Part shown: positions 41,426 to 50,327 of the stretch, in pieces
Numbering within the stretch: the stretch's first letter is position 1
Layout of the letters: every line of letters begins with the position of its first letter
DNA from: CAVSRC01 sp963732845
GTDB taxonomy: Bacteria > Pseudomonadota > Alphaproteobacteria > Rhizobiales > Kaistiaceae
Reading direction: 5' to 3'
Length of the DNA: 64,000 nt
Assembly: GCA_963732845.1 (NCBI GenBank)
Contig: CAVTBE010000020.1
Location: 62,001-126,000 of the forward strand
Position numbers and translations under genes: made by a program
Notes under the pieces: generated by a model
What the model was told of the DNA's origin: nothing
Seen by the model: the letters and a program-made list of their open reading frames with translations, nothing else
Databases searched by the model: none

Positions 41426-42784
41426 CTAGTTGCTGTATTTCTTGGTCAGCGCGGCCCCTTCGGAGGCGAACACGGCCAACGATTCCTCCGCGCCCATCTT
41501 ATCGACCAGGACCCGGTGCAGCATCTCCTTGAAGAAGGGAGAGTTGTTCGAGGTCAGATCGGCATAGGGCGCGTTGTTCGGCCCCGGATAGGTGATCGGC
41601 CGCGAGTGGGGAACGATCCGCGAGACGATCTGGCTGACGACCGGATCAGTCTTGAAGTAATCGATTGCGGCCAGCGCCGGGCGGACCGGCATTGCCTGGC
41701 CGCTGCCGGCCTCCATCAACGGACCCATGTTTTCCGGATCGAGCATCTTCTCGACGAATTGCGCGGCCAGTTCCGGGTTCGCCGAATTGTGGACGATGCT
41801 CAGGCAGAAGCCGATCGTCGTCGCGACCGCGTCGCCGCCAGCCATGGCCCGCGGCCACGGCCCGAGCTTGGTCACCTCGGCGAGATCGGGGCGATCACGC
41901 TGCAGAGCGGCGAACAGCGAGCCGGTGTTGTTGACCATCGCCGAAATGCCGGTGAGATAGGCGTTGTTGTTGCCAATGCCGCCCCAGTTCAGGGAATCGG
42001 GAGGCGTCAATCCCTCTTCGTAGAAGGCGAGATACGCCTTCAGCGCCTGAAGATTTTCGGGGTTGTCGACCGTCAGGTTGCCTTGCTCGTCCTGCCAGGC
42101 GCTGTTGAACAGCCATGGGAACGGGACCATGTGCCCATCCATGTCGGCCTGATTGTACGGCATGCCGACGCCGAACAGGCCACCGGCCGGATCGTTGATC
42201 TCGCGAGCCAGCGCCATGAAGTCGTCGAGCGTTTCCGGGATGTCCTTCGCGCCCGCCTTGTCCAGCAGATCCATGCGGTAGTGCATCATCCAGGGACGCG
42301 TGAAGAACGGAATGCCGTATACGCTGCCGTCCTTGGCGGTCACGAAATGCTTCATTCCATCGAGCCAGCCGCCGCCCTGCGAAGCCATCTTCTCATAAAG
42401 TTCGGCGGTGATCGGGTGGAACTTGCCGAGCGAATAATAGCGCGCGGCGTCGACCGTGGTGTTCTGGAGGATATCCGGCAGAATATCCGATTCCAGGGCG
42501 GTCTGCCGCCGCGCCCGGCCGACATCGTTGTCCGCCGTCAGCTCGACCTCGACCCGCACGCCCATCTCGGCGCCGATCTTCTGGATCATCACCGGCAGAT
42601 AGGCGTTCCATGCCGGAACGTAGTCCTCACCCATCCAGATGCGCAGCACCGGCGCGTCGGCCGCCACGGCCGGCAGCGAACGCGTCGCCGCGAGGAACCC
42701 TGCGAAGGCGGCCGAACGCCCCGCCCATCTCAGGACGTCGCGACGGGACGCTAAACGATCATAGAGATTGCTGAATTTTGCCAT
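41426..42784 (-). CDS. ABC extracellular solute-binding protein (family 1), Tat signal
   Basis: A 452-residue periplasmic receptor. The N-terminus ASRRDVLRWAGRSAAFAGFLAATRSLPAVAA has a twin-arginine motif and a hydrophobic core, cleavage near residue 43. The mature protein follows the SBP_bac_1 pattern: LRIWMGEDYVPAWNAYLPVMIQKIGAEMGVRVEVEL, VYGIPFFTRPWMMHYRMDLLDKAG, and WGGIGNNNAYLTGISAMVNNTGSLF. First gene of the minus-strand transport/otn operon. Operator-like sequences lie 25-35 and about 127-141 bases upstream. Confidence 0.92.
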   Translation of the reverse strand: MAKFSNLYDRLASRRDVLRWAGRSAAFAGFLAATRSLPAVAADAPVLRIWMGEDYVPAWNAYLPVMIQKIGAEMGVRVEVELTADNDVGRARRQTALESDILPDILQNTTVDAARYYSLGKFHPITAELYEKMASQGGGWLDGMKHFVTAKDGSVYGIPFFTRPWMMHYRMDLLDKAGAKDIPETLDDFMALAREINDPAGGLFGVGMPYNQADMDGHMVPFPWLFNSAWQDEQGNLTVDNPENLQALKAYLAFYEEGLTPPDSLNWGGIGNNNAYLTGISAMVNNTGSLFAALQRDRPDLAEVTKLGPWPRAMAGGDAVATTIGFCLSIVHNSANPELAAQFVEKMLDPENMGPLMEAGSGQAMPVRPALAAIDYFKTDPVVSQIVSRIVPHSRPITYPGPNNAPYADLTSNNSPFFKEMLHRVLVDKMGAEESLAVFASEGAALTKKYSN

Positions 42785-42808
42785 GTTACGTCCTCCCTAA
42801 TGAGCCTC

Positions 42809-42819
42809 TCATACTATCA
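42809..42819. promoter_or_regulatory. Operator-like box 1 (TCATACTATCA)
   Basis: On the minus strand it reads TGATAGTATGA, close to the boxes at 42911-42925, 44949-44959 and 44965-44975. It sits 25 bases upstream of the binding-protein start. Probable site of the GntR regulator encoded at 43837-44700. Confidence 0.5.
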
Positions 42820-42910
42820 TTCAGATTTCATTTCAACCTGGCATTTCCCCTTGAAAATGCCCTTTCACCCTGCATTTTAGGACCACTCGACACGCGAGCC
42901 GACTCGCATT

Positions 42911-42925
42911 ATTGATGGTATCAAT
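42911..42925. promoter_or_regulatory. Operator-like box 2, palindrome ATTGAT-GGT-ATCAAT
   Basis: Perfect six-base arms around GGT in the divergent region between the binding-protein and aldo/keto reductase genes. The centre TGATGGTATCA resembles box 1. The first possible ATG of the reductase (42912 area) lies inside it, so the true reductase start is probably a little downstream. Confidence 0.55.
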
Positions 42926-43832
42926 GATTGGGGCCAATCAGCCCGATTTGTCAAGTGAGGCGGAGGCCGTGAACGCGAACAAAAAGACCGGACAGCAGCC
43001 GGATTTGGCCCTGAGCGAGCTGGGATTTGGCGGGGCCGCAATCGGGCTGACCAACTATCTCGGCCGATACGACGCGGAGTCGGCGGCGAGCCGGGAAGAG
43101 GCAATCGCCTCCGTCAGGACCGCCGCAAGCCTCGGGGTCAACTATTTCGATACGGCGCCGGGCTACGGGAACGGCCTGTCGGAAGAACTGATGGGCGAGG
43201 CGCTGAGCCAGGTCGACAGCCCGCTTTTCCTGGCCACCAAGGTTCCCGCAAATGCCCCCGGGGGGCTGCGCGCATCGATCGAGGCAAGCCTGACGCGGCT
43301 GCGGCGCGACCGCGTCGACCTCCTGCAGATTCACGGGAGCAGCTATACGGATGAACAGGTTGCCGACATCCTGCGCTCCGGCGGCGTACTCGACCAGCTG
43401 CGTCGGATGCGCGAGGAGGGACTGTTCGACAGGATCGGCTTCACCACCGAAGACAACAATGCCGGAGCGTATGCGCTCATCGGTTCGGGCGGGTTTGACG
43501 CGATCCAGATCGCCTACAATTTCATGCTACAGCACCCGTACGAGCCAACGCGGCCCTTTGGCAGCCTGTTCGAGGCGAAGAAGAAGGGGATGCTGACGAT
43601 CACCATGCGAACCGCCACCTCCGGCATCTTCCAGCGCTGGATCCAGATGGTCAATCCGGCCAACACCTTCGACTACACGCCGGGACTGATCCAGTTCGTG
43701 CTGTCGAACAAGTTCGTCGACGTGGCGCTGGTGGGAATGAGAACCCGCTCGGACGTGGTGTCGTCGGTCGATATCTGGCGCAACGAAGCCGGCCGCATCG
43801 ACGTCGACAAGTTGTGGAATCGTTACGCGTAA
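42912..43832 (+). CDS. Aldo/keto reductase (D-threo-aldose/L-fucose 1-dehydrogenase type)
   Basis: A TIM-barrel NAD(P)-dependent oxidoreductase of about 290-306 residues. The catalytic tetrad is visible: Asp and Tyr in NYFDTAPGYGNGLSEELMGEAL, Lys in FLATKVP and His in LLQIHGSS. The core LALSELGFGGAAIGLTNYLG resembles D-threo-aldose/L-fucose dehydrogenases, which oxidise sugars to lactones. Such a lactone could feed the four-carbon acid sugar pathway on the opposite strand. The start is uncertain: GTG 42969 or ATG 42921 are alternatives, because the first codon overlaps an operator palindrome. Followed four bases later by a GntR gene. Confidence 0.85.
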   Translation: MMVSMIGANQPDLSSEAEAVNANKKTGQQPDLALSELGFGGAAIGLTNYLGRYDAESAASREEAIASVRTAASLGVNYFDTAPGYGNGLSEELMGEALSQVDSPLFLATKVPANAPGGLRASIEASLTRLRRDRVDLLQIHGSSYTDEQVADILRSGGVLDQLRRMREEGLFDRIGFTTEDNNAGAYALIGSGGFDAIQIAYNFMLQHPYEPTRPFGSLFEAKKKGMLTITMRTATSGIFQRWIQMVNPANTFDYTPGLIQFVLSNKFVDVALVGMRTRSDVVSSVDIWRNEAGRIDVDKLWNRYA

Positions 43833-43836
43833 GGTC

Positions 43837-44700
43837 ATGATAGGTTTGCCCTCTGCGGACGCGGGACCGAGTGTCCGGCCGAATGAAGACGAAAGACAGC
43901 GTATGGAACCTGATCTCGATGCGGCATCGGCACCCGCTTCAAGACTGACCAAGAGATCGTTGGCGACCCAGTCACCGTTCGACGAGTTCGTGCGCAAGCA
44001 CGGCACGACGCAGCGCCGTGGCGTCTTCGGGCATCTGGTGCATGACCTCGGCCGCCGGATCGTCGGCGGCGAATTCGCACCCGGGACGACGTTGCCCAAC
44101 GAGCCGGAACTCGTCGAGCAGCTGAACATCAGCCGCACCATCATCCGCGAAGCGATGAAATCGCTGGCCAGCAAGGGGCTGGTGGAAATCAAGACGCGCG
44201 TGGGCACGCGCGTGCGCGACCGCGCCGACTGGCATCACCTCGACATCGACGTCCTGGTGTGGCACTACGAAACCGTCCCCTCGCTCGATATCATGCGCTG
44301 CATCAAGGACTTGCGGCGCGTGCTCGAGCCCGAGGCGACCGCCCGCGCGGCGGCGCGCTGCACCCAGCAGGATGTCGATGCGATGGCCTCTGCCTATGCC
44401 GACATGGTCGCCACCATCGGCGACGTGAACGCCAATTCCGACGCGGACCTTCGTTTTCACACCGCGATCTTCGCGGCCACCCAGAACATGATCTACGCCC
44501 AGCTGATTGAGCTCATCGCCGTCGCGATCTTCGCCAATCGCATGACCTCGAACCCCGACGAAGTGATGGAAGGGCAGAGGCGCTCCCTGCCGTTTCACAA
44601 GGACGTCCTGGACGCGATCGTTGCCAGAGATCCCGAGGCAGCGCTGCGCGCGTCTCACCGGCTCCTCGATTCCTGGCGCGTCAGCCGCTACGATTTCTGA
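43837..44700 (+). CDS. GntR family regulator, FCD subfamily (acid-sugar gene cluster)
   Basis: A regulator of up to 287 residues. The winged helix is GVFGHLVHDLGRRIVGGEFAPGTTLPNEPELVEQLNISRTIIREAMKSLASKGLVEIKTRVGTRVRDR. The FCD domain (about 130-270) has VLEPEATARAAARC, LRFHTAIFAATQN and SLPFHKDVLDAIVARDPEAALRASHRLLDSW, the metal-ligand pattern. WHHLDIDVLVWHYE is typical of regulators beside sugar-acid genes. ATG 43837 or 43903 may be the start. It probably binds the TGATRGTATSA-like boxes found before both neighbouring transcription units. Confidence 0.88.
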   Translation: MIGLPSADAGPSVRPNEDERQRMEPDLDAASAPASRLTKRSLATQSPFDEFVRKHGTTQRRGVFGHLVHDLGRRIVGGEFAPGTTLPNEPELVEQLNISRTIIREAMKSLASKGLVEIKTRVGTRVRDRADWHHLDIDVLVWHYETVPSLDIMRCIKDLRRVLEPEATARAAARCTQQDVDAMASAYADMVATIGDVNANSDADLRFHTAIFAATQNMIYAQLIELIAVAIFANRMTSNPDEVMEGQRRSLPFHKDVLDAIVARDPEAALRASHRLLDSWRVSRYDF

Positions 44701-45007
44701 CCGGGCGAGCGCCGACAGACCTATGACCTTGCCCGGCAGTCCCGGTCCGGCGTTGCCCGGAATCCCACAAATGGCCGCCCAGTGCGCCTCCGCCGAGCAT
44801 CGCGAGGCTGAGCATCCGCGCCATGGCGGACCGCCGGCCGGCGATCGGCCGGCCCTCCGTCTCCGGCGCCGCACCGCCGCGGTCAGCCGTCAGCGCGACC
44901 TTTCCGCCGCAGCGCAACCGTAAGCCCCTCGCGCGAAGCGCCCTCCATTGATACTATGAAATTATGATAGTAAACACCTCGCTCGGTCGAGCAGATGGGA
45001 GAAATCG
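44701..45007. other. Intergenic region
   Basis: About 307 bases without a supported gene. The right end contains two operator-like boxes (44949-44959, 44965-44975) upstream of the Gfo/Idh/MocA gene. The rest shows nothing recognisable. Confidence 0.5.
44949..44975. promoter_or_regulatory. Operator-like boxes 3 and 4
   Basis: TGATACTATGA (44949-44959) and TGATAGTAAAC (44965-44975) form an imperfect inverted pair (TACTAT...ATAGTA). They lie 33-59 bases upstream of the Gfo/Idh/MocA start and resemble the boxes at 42809 and 42911, linking the two units to one regulator. Confidence 0.5.
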
Positions 45008-46027
45008 ATGTCGCAGATGTTCCGTGTCGGTATCGTCGGATGTGGCAACCACGTCTACGAGTTCTTGCTGGAAAGCCTGAAATGGACGCCCGCGGCGCAC
45101 GTCGTGGCGGCATGCGACCCGGATCCGGCAAGGCTGCAGCGGCTGACCGATTTCTACAACGTCCCCGGCCGCTACCCCGACATTCGCGACATGCTGGCTA
45201 GCGAGAATCTGGACGCGGTGGTCGTCGCCGTCGGTCACGGCAAGAACGCCGCGATCGTGCAGGCCGCGCTGGCCGGCGGCGTCCACGTGTTTGTGGAAAA
45301 GACGCCGTGCAACTCGGTCGCCGAGGCCCAGGCCCTCGCCGCCGCCCAGCGCCGCAGCGGCAAAGCGCTGATGGTCGGCTTCAATCGCCGCTTCATGACG
45401 GCCTACGCATTGGCCAGAGAGGTCGCCCATCGCGACGAGTTCGGCCAGGTGCGCATGTACCACTCGCAGTTTCACGCCACGCCCTATCGCTCGGAAGCAC
45501 TGCTGAAGCTCAACCACGTCATCCATCACATCGACCTGGCGCGGTTTATCCTGGGGGAGATCCATCTCACCCACGCCGACCGGATCCGTCTCGACGATCA
45601 GCACGTCGGACTGAATATCTCGTTCCGCTCCGAGGCGGGCGCCATCGGCGTCATCCAGTCGGCCTCGATGCTGGACGAGGTCTACCCGATGGAGCGCCTC
45701 GAACTGATCGGCGACCGCCGCAATATCGTCGTCGATAACGTCAAGGGGTTCATCTACAACCGCCCGCCGGTCACGCGGAAGGACAAGTATGTTCCCTTGC
45801 GGATCGAGGACGGCGGCGACGCATTGGTGTGGAACCCGAGCCACGGCTTCTATCCGAGATACAGCCATCACGGCTATGAGAACGAGCTCCGGCACTTCTT
45901 CGACAGCCTGGCGCAATCGGTGATGCCGCAACCCGACATCCACGATTCGGTGAAGACGATGATGCTGCTGGATGAGCTGGAGGCTCTGTTGCAGCCGGCC
46001 GACCAGGAGGCGGAGGTCGCCGCGTAG
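45008..46027 (+). CDS. Gfo/Idh/MocA family oxidoreductase
   Basis: A 339-residue NAD(P)-dependent sugar dehydrogenase. The N-terminal Rossmann fold has FRVGIVGCGNHVYEFLLESLKWTPAAHVVAACDPDPARLQRL. The conserved EKTPCNSVAEAQAL (normally EKP) follows at about residue 98. The C-terminal alpha/beta part holds the catalytic region LLKLNHVIHHIDLARFILGEI with the HxxD-type histidines. Threonine replaces nothing essential, but EKT-P instead of EKP is a small deviation. Its probable substrate is a cyclic polyol or sugar related to the neighbouring acid-sugar genes. Confidence 0.88.
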   Translation: MSQMFRVGIVGCGNHVYEFLLESLKWTPAAHVVAACDPDPARLQRLTDFYNVPGRYPDIRDMLASENLDAVVVAVGHGKNAAIVQAALAGGVHVFVEKTPCNSVAEAQALAAAQRRSGKALMVGFNRRFMTAYALAREVAHRDEFGQVRMYHSQFHATPYRSEALLKLNHVIHHIDLARFILGEIHLTHADRIRLDDQHVGLNISFRSEAGAIGVIQSASMLDEVYPMERLELIGDRRNIVVDNVKGFIYNRPPVTRKDKYVPLRIEDGGDALVWNPSHGFYPRYSHHGYENELRHFFDSLAQSVMPQPDIHDSVKTMMLLDELEALLQPADQEAEVAA

Positions 46028-46082
46028 CCGGCAATCGCGGCTCGGCGAGGAGCCGCCGCCGGCCGGGCACGGGGCCAGCATT

Positions 46083-46123
46083 GGCAGGGGTCGGGCGGGC
46101 GCAGCGCGCCCGCCTCCCCTGCC
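46083..46123. terminator. Bidirectional terminator-like stem
   Basis: GGCAGGG...CCCTGCC outer arms with inner GGCGGGCGC/GCGCCCGCC arms, in the 103-base gap between two convergent genes. Very GC-rich, no T-run. Confidence 0.55.
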
Positions 46124-46130
46124 CGGCAGC

Positions 46131-48275
46131 CTAGCCGGTCGTCTGAACCAGAACGCAGGCGTAGTCCTGCAGCTTGTCGCAGTGCAGCTGCACTTCGAGC
46201 GTGCCATCCGGCAGCCGCCGCTGGTTCTGCACCTCGATCGCCGAACCGTCGCCGCGGAGCAGTTCGATCCCCGCGGACTTGCCGCCTGGCAGCACCAGCC
46301 GCACCCCGAAGTCGAAGACCGGCAACACGCTCTCGACCGGTCGGCGCGGCGCCGAGGTGAGATTGATCAGGTGGAGCAGGTAGTGTCCGGGCGAGCCGAC
46401 CACTTCGTTCAGGGCGATCTGCACGCTGACCGGTGCGTCGCTGGTCAGATGGCCGTCATCGCCGACGAGGTAATCGACGGCATTACCGAGGACGGCGGCA
46501 AAATCGCGATGGCCGTGCGCCCAGACGTTGCGATCGATATCGGAGGCGAAATACACGCACTGGCCCTTGCCATAGTCGTTGACCACCACCGTCGGATAGT
46601 CCGTCTCCATGGAGCGCAGCCATGAGCGCTCCGGCGGCTGCGGGAAGATCCGGGGCAGATAGGTCAGCGGCGCAACCGCGGTGGCTCCCTCGCGCTGCCG
46701 GACCAGAAGCTGGTCGCCCCAGTTGGCCAGAAGTTCCGTTTTGTCCAGCCCACGCGTCAGCGGATGGTCGGCCGCCACGCGCTGGTAGCCCCACAGCGAC
46801 ATGTCCTTGCTGACGCCGGTGAAGGTGCAGCCGAAGACATCGCCCAACGCGAAATCATCGCGCCGGTTGCCCGCCTCGTCGTACAGCGATGTGTGATGGG
46901 TGGCGAGTAGTTGCCCGCCATCGGCGACAAAGCGCCGGATCACGTCAATCTCCCGGTCGGTCAGGATCGCGGCATTGGGAACGATCAGCACCTTGGTTCC
47001 CGCAAGAGCCTCGCTGGTCAGGTGCAGGTCGAGGATGAAATCGTACTGGATGTGCCGATCGAGCAGCGTCTGCTCCAGCCCGATGAAGCTGCTGATGTAA
47101 TGATCCTTCTGCCGGTCGCCGTTGCCGAACTTCTCCGACGTGCGCTTCGAATACAGGATCTTGACCGAAGCCAGCGGTCGCTGGCGAGACAGCAGCGCCT
47201 CGTGCTTCTTCATGAAGGCGTTGGTTTCTGCGGCGAGATAGGCGTTGCGTCGGTCGAATGTTCTGCCGGGATGCTGGCCGTTGAAGGTGCAGTCCCACAG
47301 CGAACCGCCGGCACTGACCGCCTGCCAGGTCCAGATCTTCGCCTCCGACGGCGCGTTGGAGACGTAGCGCAGCTGGTTGTTGGTGCCGAGATGCCCGTAG
47401 AGCATCACCGGAACCTTGTCGGGGTCCAGCGCCCGCAGGAACTTGATCAGGGTCGAGGGGGCGTGCAGCGGTTCGTGATTGGCGATGAACAGCGGCGTGA
47501 CCATGAAGTCCATCGCCTCCTTGACCTGATACAGGTCGGTGCTCGTACGGCGATAGTTTTCATAGAACAGACCGAATATCTCGGCGCAGAACGCCTTGTC
47601 CTCTCCGTAATCCTTCAGCTTGGCGCGGAATGCCTTGAGATGGCGGAGGAGGTTCTGGCCCTTCCAGACACGGTATGCATCGTATTTTGCCGAGTCGAAA
47701 TCGCCGCCGCGCGGCAAATCCTCGCCCGTATCGGCGCGGTACTGCGTGCGACAGCGCTGGCAGTAGCAGACGCCGTTTTGGGAAGGCGAATTCTCCCAGA
47801 TGCCGTCAATGTCGTAGCGCTCCATCAGAACGCTGGCGAACTGGAAGGCGTGTTCGTTCCTGTAGTAGCTGAGATAGCAGGGAACGTAGAGCGTCTCGGG
47901 CAGCGGCTGGCCCAAATACTCCGCGCGCACGGGCTCGCCATGCTCGTCCGACTGGAACCAGTCGGGATGCAGGTCGTAGATGCGCCGGTCGACGCCGCGG
48001 AAGTCGACGCGGACAAGGACCTTGATGTCCTTCGCATGACATTTGTCGACCAGGTCCGCGATGATGTCCTGGTCGGTCATGAACGGGTTTGGGTTGGCCG
48101 TCGGCAGATCGTGCCGAAAGAAGTCGATGATCCCACCCGCATTGACGATCAGGCAGTTCGCGTCGACGTCTGCCAGGTACTTGACGACGTCGTCGGCGTC
48201 GTAGTCGACGATGTCCGGCTCGCGCAGCACCGTCTGCTGCATGCGAAGCTGCTTCTCATACCACCTCAGGCTCAT
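46131..48275 (-). CDS. Glycoside-hydrolase-like protein (GHL6) with beta-galactosidase trimerisation domain
   Basis: A 714-residue cytoplasmic protein starting MSLRWYEKQLRMQQTVLREPDIVDYDADDVVKYL. Residues 25-190 follow the hypothetical glycosyl hydrolase 6 (GHL6) pattern (ANCLIVNAGGIIDFFRHDLP, KDIKVLVRVDFRGVDRRIYDLHPDW, RYDIDGIWENSPSQNGVCYCQRC). A beta-galactosidase-trimerisation/amidotransferase-like domain follows at about 390-600 (ALAGTKVLIVPNAAILTDREIDVIRRFVADGGQLLATHHTSLYDE). A beta-sandwich end is likely. No signal peptide is seen. The family has no settled activity; cleavage of a galactoside or rhamnoside-like glycan is the usual guess. It is 133 bases downstream of gcl on the same strand. 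Confidence 0.78.
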   Translation of the reverse strand: MSLRWYEKQLRMQQTVLREPDIVDYDADDVVKYLADVDANCLIVNAGGIIDFFRHDLPTANPNPFMTDQDIIADLVDKCHAKDIKVLVRVDFRGVDRRIYDLHPDWFQSDEHGEPVRAEYLGQPLPETLYVPCYLSYYRNEHAFQFASVLMERYDIDGIWENSPSQNGVCYCQRCRTQYRADTGEDLPRGGDFDSAKYDAYRVWKGQNLLRHLKAFRAKLKDYGEDKAFCAEIFGLFYENYRRTSTDLYQVKEAMDFMVTPLFIANHEPLHAPSTLIKFLRALDPDKVPVMLYGHLGTNNQLRYVSNAPSEAKIWTWQAVSAGGSLWDCTFNGQHPGRTFDRRNAYLAAETNAFMKKHEALLSRQRPLASVKILYSKRTSEKFGNGDRQKDHYISSFIGLEQTLLDRHIQYDFILDLHLTSEALAGTKVLIVPNAAILTDREIDVIRRFVADGGQLLATHHTSLYDEAGNRRDDFALGDVFGCTFTGVSKDMSLWGYQRVAADHPLTRGLDKTELLANWGDQLLVRQREGATAVAPLTYLPRIFPQPPERSWLRSMETDYPTVVVNDYGKGQCVYFASDIDRNVWAHGHRDFAAVLGNAVDYLVGDDGHLTSDAPVSVQIALNEVVGSPGHYLLHLINLTSAPRRPVESVLPVFDFGVRLVLPGGKSAGIELLRGDGSAIEVQNQRRLPDGTLEVQLHCDKLQDYACVLVQTTG

Positions 48276-48408
48276 GGTCTTCTCCCGGAGCATCCCCCGA
48301 CGGGACGCGATTTCTTTTGCACATAGCAACACCACCGGTCACGCCGGCCTTGTTTTTCGCCGGCCGGCGGCAACCGGCGCCCCTCACCGGCGGCGACTGC
48401 CCCTCCGG

Positions 48409-50205
48409 CTAGGCGGGCTCGACTGCGTGCGATTCCATGGCAGCGATCGTCGTGGGCGCATCCGCATGCGTTGCGGCGAGGTCTTCGAATTCGGTCACCG
48501 CGTCGATCTCGGCGCCCATGGCGATGTTCGTCACCCGCTCGAGGATCACTTCGACGACGACCGGCACCTGGTATTCGGTCATCAGCTTTCTCGCCTGGGC
48601 GAAGGCCTCTGGCAACTGCTCTGGCTTGAACACGCGCACCGCCTTGCAGCCGAAGGCCTCGGCGACGGCCACGAGATCGGCGCCGTATTGTCCGATTGCC
48701 GGTGCGTTGACGTTCTCGTAGGAAAGCTGCACGCAGTAGTCCATGTCGAAGGCCCGCTGTGACTGGCGGATCAGGCCAAGATAGCTGTTGTTGACCACGA
48801 CATGAATGTAGGGGAGCCGGAACTGTGCCCCGACCGCGAGCTCCTCGATCAGGAACTGGAAGTCGTAGTCGCCGGAGAGGGCGACAACGAAGCGTGACGG
48901 ATCCGCCTTGACCACTCCAAGGGCAGCCGGCAACGTCCAGCCGAGCGGCGAGGCCTGGGCCGAATTGATCCACTGGCGCGGTCTGTAGACGTTGAGCATT
49001 TGTGCGGCGGCGATCTGCGACAGGCCGATCGTGGTGACGTAGCAGGCCGCCTTGCCGAACGCCCGGTTCATCTCCTCGTAGACGCGTTGCGGCTTCACCG
49101 GCACATTGTCGAAATGCGTCTTGCGCTGCATCGCCACGTCACGCTTGCGCTTGAAACAGGACCGCGCCCAAGCTGAGCGGTCCGGCAGGTCGGCCTTCAT
49201 CTCCTGGGCAATCTCGATGAGTCCGGCGAGTGCGGCCTTGGCGTCCGAGACAATGCCGTAGTCCGGATTGAAGACCCGGCCGATCTGCGTCGGCTCGATA
49301 TCGATATGCACGAAGGTGCGTCCCTTCGTATAGACGTCCAGCGAGCCGGTGTGCCGGTTCGCCCAGCGATTGCCTATGGCAAGAACGAAATCCGATTCCA
49401 GGAAGGATGCATTGCCGTAGCGATGCGACGTCTGGATGCCGACCATCCCGATCATCAGCGGATGGTCGTCCGCAATCGCGCCCCAGCCCATCAGCGTGGG
49501 TACGACTGGAATGCCGGTCAGCTCCGCGAAGCGGACCAGTTCGTCCGCGGCATCGGCGATGATCACCCCGCCGCCGGCGATGATCACCGGACGCTTCGCC
49601 GCCGCGAGCATGGCGAGCACCTTCTCGAGCTGGGCGCGGCTCGCTGTCGGTGGCGAGACGGACAGCGGCTCGTAGCTGTCGATATCGAATTCGATCTCCG
49701 CGACCTGCACGTCGATCGGCAGATCAATCAGCACCGGCCCGGGACGTCCCGAGCGCATGAGGTAAAACGCCTTCTGCAGGCTTCGCGGCACCAGCCCGGG
49801 CTCGCGAACGGTCACCGCCCACTTGGCCACGGGTTTGGCAACGGCTTCGATGTCGACCGCCTGGAAGTCCTCCTTGTAGAGCCGAGCCCGTGGCGCCTGT
49901 CCGGTGATGCACAGGATCGGGATCGAATCCGCTGCGGCGGAGTAAAGACCGGTGATCATGTCGGTCCCGGCCGGCCCGGAAGTGCCAAGGCAGACCCCGA
50001 TGTTACCCGGTGCGGCCCGGGTATAGCCCTCCGCCATGTGCGAGGCGGCTTCGACATGACGGGCGAGGATGTGGTCGATGCCACCGATCTTCCGCATGGC
50101 CGAATAGAGCGGGTTGATCGCCGAGCCCGGCACACCGAACGCCGTGTCAACTCCCTCCTTGCGCATCACCAGCACAGCAGCATCCACTGCGCGCATCCGA
50201 GCCAT
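48409..50205 (-). CDS. gcl: Glyoxylate carboligase (tartronate-semialdehyde synthase)
   Basis: A 598-residue ThDP-dependent enzyme joining two glyoxylates to tartronate semialdehyde and carbon dioxide. It starts MARMRAVDAAVLVMRKEGVDTAFGVPGSAINPLYSAMRKIGGIDHILARHVEAASHMAEGYTRA. The residue normally Glu in ThDP enzymes is Val in RHVEAASH, a hallmark of Gcl. The FAD-binding middle domain is present, and the ThDP/Mg motif is LSGDYDFQFLIEELAVGAQFRLPYIHVVVNNSYLGLIRQ. An IclR-type palindrome precedes it and an IclR regulator is divergent. No hyi or glxR gene is adjacent. Confidence 0.93.
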   Translation of the reverse strand: MARMRAVDAAVLVMRKEGVDTAFGVPGSAINPLYSAMRKIGGIDHILARHVEAASHMAEGYTRAAPGNIGVCLGTSGPAGTDMITGLYSAAADSIPILCITGQAPRARLYKEDFQAVDIEAVAKPVAKWAVTVREPGLVPRSLQKAFYLMRSGRPGPVLIDLPIDVQVAEIEFDIDSYEPLSVSPPTASRAQLEKVLAMLAAAKRPVIIAGGGVIIADAADELVRFAELTGIPVVPTLMGWGAIADDHPLMIGMVGIQTSHRYGNASFLESDFVLAIGNRWANRHTGSLDVYTKGRTFVHIDIEPTQIGRVFNPDYGIVSDAKAALAGLIEIAQEMKADLPDRSAWARSCFKRKRDVAMQRKTHFDNVPVKPQRVYEEMNRAFGKAACYVTTIGLSQIAAAQMLNVYRPRQWINSAQASPLGWTLPAALGVVKADPSRFVVALSGDYDFQFLIEELAVGAQFRLPYIHVVVNNSYLGLIRQSQRAFDMDYCVQLSYENVNAPAIGQYGADLVAVAEAFGCKAVRVFKPEQLPEAFAQARKLMTEYQVPVVVEVILERVTNIAMGAEIDAVTEFEDLAATHADAPTTIAAMESHAVEPA

Positions 50206-50276
50206 CGAACCATCTCCTTTATTGCCGAATTTGAGCCTCGGCACGGTAGGCCGCACGCAAAGCGCGGTCAACAAAA

Positions 50277-50293
50277 ATGGAAACCATTTCCAT
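50277..50293. promoter_or_regulatory. IclR-type operator, palindrome ATGGAAA-CCA-TTTCCAT
   Basis: Perfect seven-base arms with a CCA centre. It matches the known IclR/AllR-type box (TGGAAATNATTTCCA) closely. It lies about 72-88 bases upstream of gcl and in front of the divergent IclR gene. A weaker copy (TGAAATAATTCCA) is at 50315-50327. Confidence 0.7.
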
Positions 50294-50314
50294 ATCCAAT
50301 TGGCAGCGCAGACT

Positions 50315-50327
50315 TGAAATAATTCCA
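50315..50327. promoter_or_regulatory. Second, weaker IclR-type box
   Basis: TGAAATAATTCCA, an imperfect palindrome resembling the 50277-50293 box, 22 bases further from gcl. Could allow cooperative binding. Confidence 0.45.

Noticed and set aside
48409..50205. Acetolactate synthase
   Set aside because: The ThDP-activating glutamate is valine and the N-terminus matches glyoxylate carboligase.
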